The notes under the pieces are model-generated. The model was not told the origin of the DNA. It did no database searches and saw only the letters and a list, made by a program, of their open reading frames with translations. From Paralcaligenes ureilyticus (GTDB lineage: Bacteria > Pseudomonadota > Gammaproteobacteria > Burkholderiales > Burkholderiaceae_B), in NCBI RefSeq assembly GCF_004346225.1, contig NZ_SMAJ01000009.1, positions 1 to 64,000 on the forward strand: 64,000 bases of DNA. Reading direction: 5' to 3'. Positions within the stretch are counted from its first letter, which is position 1. The number at the start of each line of letters is the position of its first letter. The position numbers and the translations under genes were made by a program. Positions 62,312 through 64,000 of this stretch are shown piece by piece.

Positions 62312-63347
62312 CCAGGTGGCCCCAGATGCGCACGCGGCTGATACCGCCATCGGGAAACATGTTGACGCGTACGTGGCTGACGGCGCCCAGATCGCTGAGT
62401 TGCGGGCCTTCGAAAAAATGTTGATGATCCATTTGCATGGCTTGTTCGCCTAGCAGCTGCGGCCAGAACATGGCCTGCGTGACCAGGGATTCGTCAGTCG
62501 ATTCGGCGACGAGCGCGGCCTGGAGGGAAACGCGATCGGGATAATTGCCTTTGAAGTGCGCCGTATCGACTTCAATTTTCTTCACCACGGCGGCGTGGCC
62601 CAGTTCGATCAGGCACCAGTCGTTGCCGGGCTCGCGTCGGCGGCGGGTTTCCCAGCCATCGCCCATGTTGACGCCGCGCCCGGGCATGAGCAGACGGAAC
62701 GGTATGCCGCCGTAGTGTGCGTCGTTGAAGGCGACGATGCGCCCGCCGTTGCGCAACGCCGATACCTCGTGCAGGGCGTTGTGGTCCAGGGCCTCCCAGT
62801 CGCAGGCGGGCTGGCCGTAGACACGCAGGCGCGCCACGCCGCCGTCGGGGAAAATATTCAGCCGAAGATGGGTCCACACGCGCTCGTCGCCCGCGATTTC
62901 GACGAAATGATGCGAGTCGCCCGCGAGCGAGCGAGTGGCCACGATGGTGGTCCATTGCGTGCGATCGTCCGGATCGCTCTGGCTGTGGCAGGCCTGCACC
63001 GATGCGGCCGGCGGGAAGTTGCCGGTGAAATGGCGGGTGTCGATATCCAGGCCTTTGATGATGCCCGGAAACGCCAGGCGGATCACGGCGAAGTCGTGGC
63101 CGCCGTTGCGGCGGCGGCGCGTTTCCCAGCCGTCCATCCATTTTCCGTGGTCGTCGAATTTGCCTGCAATGAATACCGGATCGGACGATTGCAGGACGCG
63201 TTGCGCAGCGGCGAAGAATTCGTCGGAACACGACAACACCTGGGCGCCGAAATCGGCGTTGGCCAAGTTGGCGTGGCGGGTTGCAAACGAGGGGACATCA
63301 ATCTGCCGGGGGGCGGACGTTGCAGTGGGAAGTTCGGGCGTTGTCAT
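62301..63347 (-). CDS. alc: Allantoicase
   Basis: This 348-residue protein is made of two repeats of the allantoicase jelly-roll domain, each with the motif W-E-T-R-R-R-R ([20 protein letters not shown] and [20 protein letters not shown]), then a D-T-x-H-F-x-G-N ([40 protein letters not shown]). It hydrolyses allantoate to ureidoglycolate and urea. Its product is the substrate of the AllA half of the fusion at 50278. It overlaps puuE as ATGA. Confidence 0.95.
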   Translation of the reverse strand: MTTPELPTATSAPRQIDVPSFATRHANLANADFGAQVLSCSDEFFAAAQRVLQSSDPVFIAGKFDDHGKWMDGWETRRRRNGGHDFAVIRLAFPGIIKGLDIDTRHFTGNFPPAASVQACHSQSDPDDRTQWTTIVATRSLAGDSHHFVEIAGDERVWTHLRLNIFPDGGVARLRVYGQPACDWEALDHNALHEVSALRNGGRIVAFNDAHYGGIPFRLLMPGRGVNMGDGWETRRRREPGNDWCLIELGHAAVVKKIEVDTAHFKGNYPDRVSLQAALVAESTDESLVTQAMFWPQLLGEQAMQMDHQHFFEGPQLSDLGAVSHVRVNMFPDGGISRVRIWGHLVKG

Positions 63348-64000
63348 TGTGAATGGCTCCAGGGATGTTGCGTTATCCAGTGGCGCGCAATCGCGGCGCG
63401 AGTGGGGATCCAGACGCGATCATGCTTTTGCACATAGTCGAGAAAGCGTTGCAGGGCGGCGAAGCGTCCGGGCCGCCCGCTCAGCCGGCAGTGCAGGCCG
63501 ACCGACATCATCTTGGGCGCCGTGTCGCCTTCGGCATACAGCACGTCGAAGGCGTCCTTCAGATAGGTGAAGAACTGTTCGCCGCAATTGAAGCCCTGGG
63601 GCGAGGCAAAGCGCATGTCGTTGGTGTCGAGCGTATAGGGCACGATAAGCTGGGGTTTTTTCACGCCGTCCTTCAACTCGACCTGCGTCCAGAACGGCAG
63701 ATCGTCGCCGTAGTAATCCGAGTCGTACAAATAGCCGCCTTCTTCCATGACCAGGCGGCGCGTGTTGGGGCTGTCGCGGCCGGTGTACCAGCCTTCCGGA
63801 TGGCGGCCCAGCACCTTCGAGACGACCTCGGTGCATCGCTGGATGTGCTCGCGTTCGAGCGCTTCGGGTACCGATTGGTAGTGGATCCAGCGGTAGCCGT
63901 GGCAGGCGATTTCGTGGCCGAGTTCCACAAAGGCCCGAGCCACGTCGGGGTTGCGCTCGAGCGCCATGCCGGCCGCAAAAATGGTGAGCGGCAGGCCGCG
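63344..64000 (-). CDS. puuE: Allantoinase PuuE, partial (N-terminus outside window)
   Basis: The frame is open to the window edge, so the N-terminal part is missing. The visible 218 residues belong to a polysaccharide deacetylase-like barrel: [20 protein letters not shown] with the conserved H-G pair, [26 protein letters not shown], and [20 protein letters not shown]. PuuE is the cofactor-independent allantoinase that opens the allantoin ring to allantoate. It is the first of a coupled pair with allantoicase. Uricase and HIU hydrolase genes may follow outside the window. Confidence 0.94.
   Translation of the reverse strand, partial: RGLPLTIFAAGMALERNPDVARAFVELGHEIACHGYRWIHYQSVPEALEREHIQRCTEVVSKVLGRHPEGWYTGRDSPNTRRLVMEEGGYLYDSDYYGDDLPFWTQVELKDGVKKPQLIVPYTLDTNDMRFASPQGFNCGEQFFTYLKDAFDVLYAEGDTAPKMMSVGLHCRLSGRPGRFAALQRFLDYVQKHDRVWIPTRAAIARHWITQHPWSHSQ

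Overview
The window reads as chromosomal DNA of a GC-rich betaproteobacterium. The best fit is Alcaligenaceae (Bordetella, Achromobacter or Pusillimonas type). The reasons are orphan Bug-type (tripartite tricarboxylate receptor) binding proteins, several LysR regulators, a tricarballylate operon, and the Bordetella-like purine and glyoxylate gene set. This placement is an inference from protein style, not from a marker gene.

Layout. 1-2.9 kb: a repeat copy, then an ECF sigma/anti-sigma pair divergent from a Tat-exported metallophosphoesterase and a CuA-like cupredoxin. 3.1-8.7 kb: a complete urea ABC transporter (urtABCDE) behind a consensus sigma-54 promoter. 8.7-9.1 kb: a 418-bp non-coding element with terminal inverted repeats (TIRs). 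9.1-15.4 kb: a glutathione transferase, an amidohydrolase plus MFS pair, a Cys/Met/Lys-rich exported peptide coupled to a conserved protein of unknown function, a GT39-type membrane protein and gfa. 15.7-20.3 kb: tcuR-tcuA-tcuB-bug (tricarballylate). 20.3-23.9 kb: a DinB-fold protein, and a hydrolase/bug operon with a divergent LysR. 24.0-27.8 kb: an AT-richer foreign island. It has a tRNA-like cloverleaf with an enlarged anticodon loop, immediately followed by a protein with a HEPN RNase motif, then a zinc-hook ABC ATPase resembling the PrrC/RloC anticodon nucleases, then a 147-bp MITE-like element. 28.1-35.7 kb: Pol IV, a CoA-transferase, a polar amino-acid ABC pair lacking its ATPase, MOSC, EamA and argD, with REP-like palindromes in the gaps. 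35.9-41.8 kb: RraA-like, an IlvD/Edd dehydratase and an SsuABC-type transporter, with a divergent GntR. 41.9-64 kb: a purine-to-central-metabolism supercluster, interrupted by a second TIR-bounded element carrying an IS110-family transposase.

How the genes work together. Guanine deaminase and XdhABC convert purines to urate. PuuE, allantoicase and a fused OHCU decarboxylase/ureidoglycolate lyase carry the ring products to glyoxylate and urea. Gcl, Hyi and GlxR turn glyoxylate into glycerate, pyruvate kinase closes the lower route, and malate synthase G uses glyoxylate directly. An NCS2 permease imports the purines. Uricase, HIU hydrolase, glycerate kinase and urease are not in the window. The urea transporter at the left end belongs to the same nitrogen theme.

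The strongest candidate for an undescribed system is the 24.0-27.5 kb island (tRNA-like RNA, HEPN protein, HEPN-type ABC ATPase). Second are the 12.0-13.0 kb metal-binding-peptide pair and the TIR-bounded elements whose ends supply stop codons to neighbouring genes.
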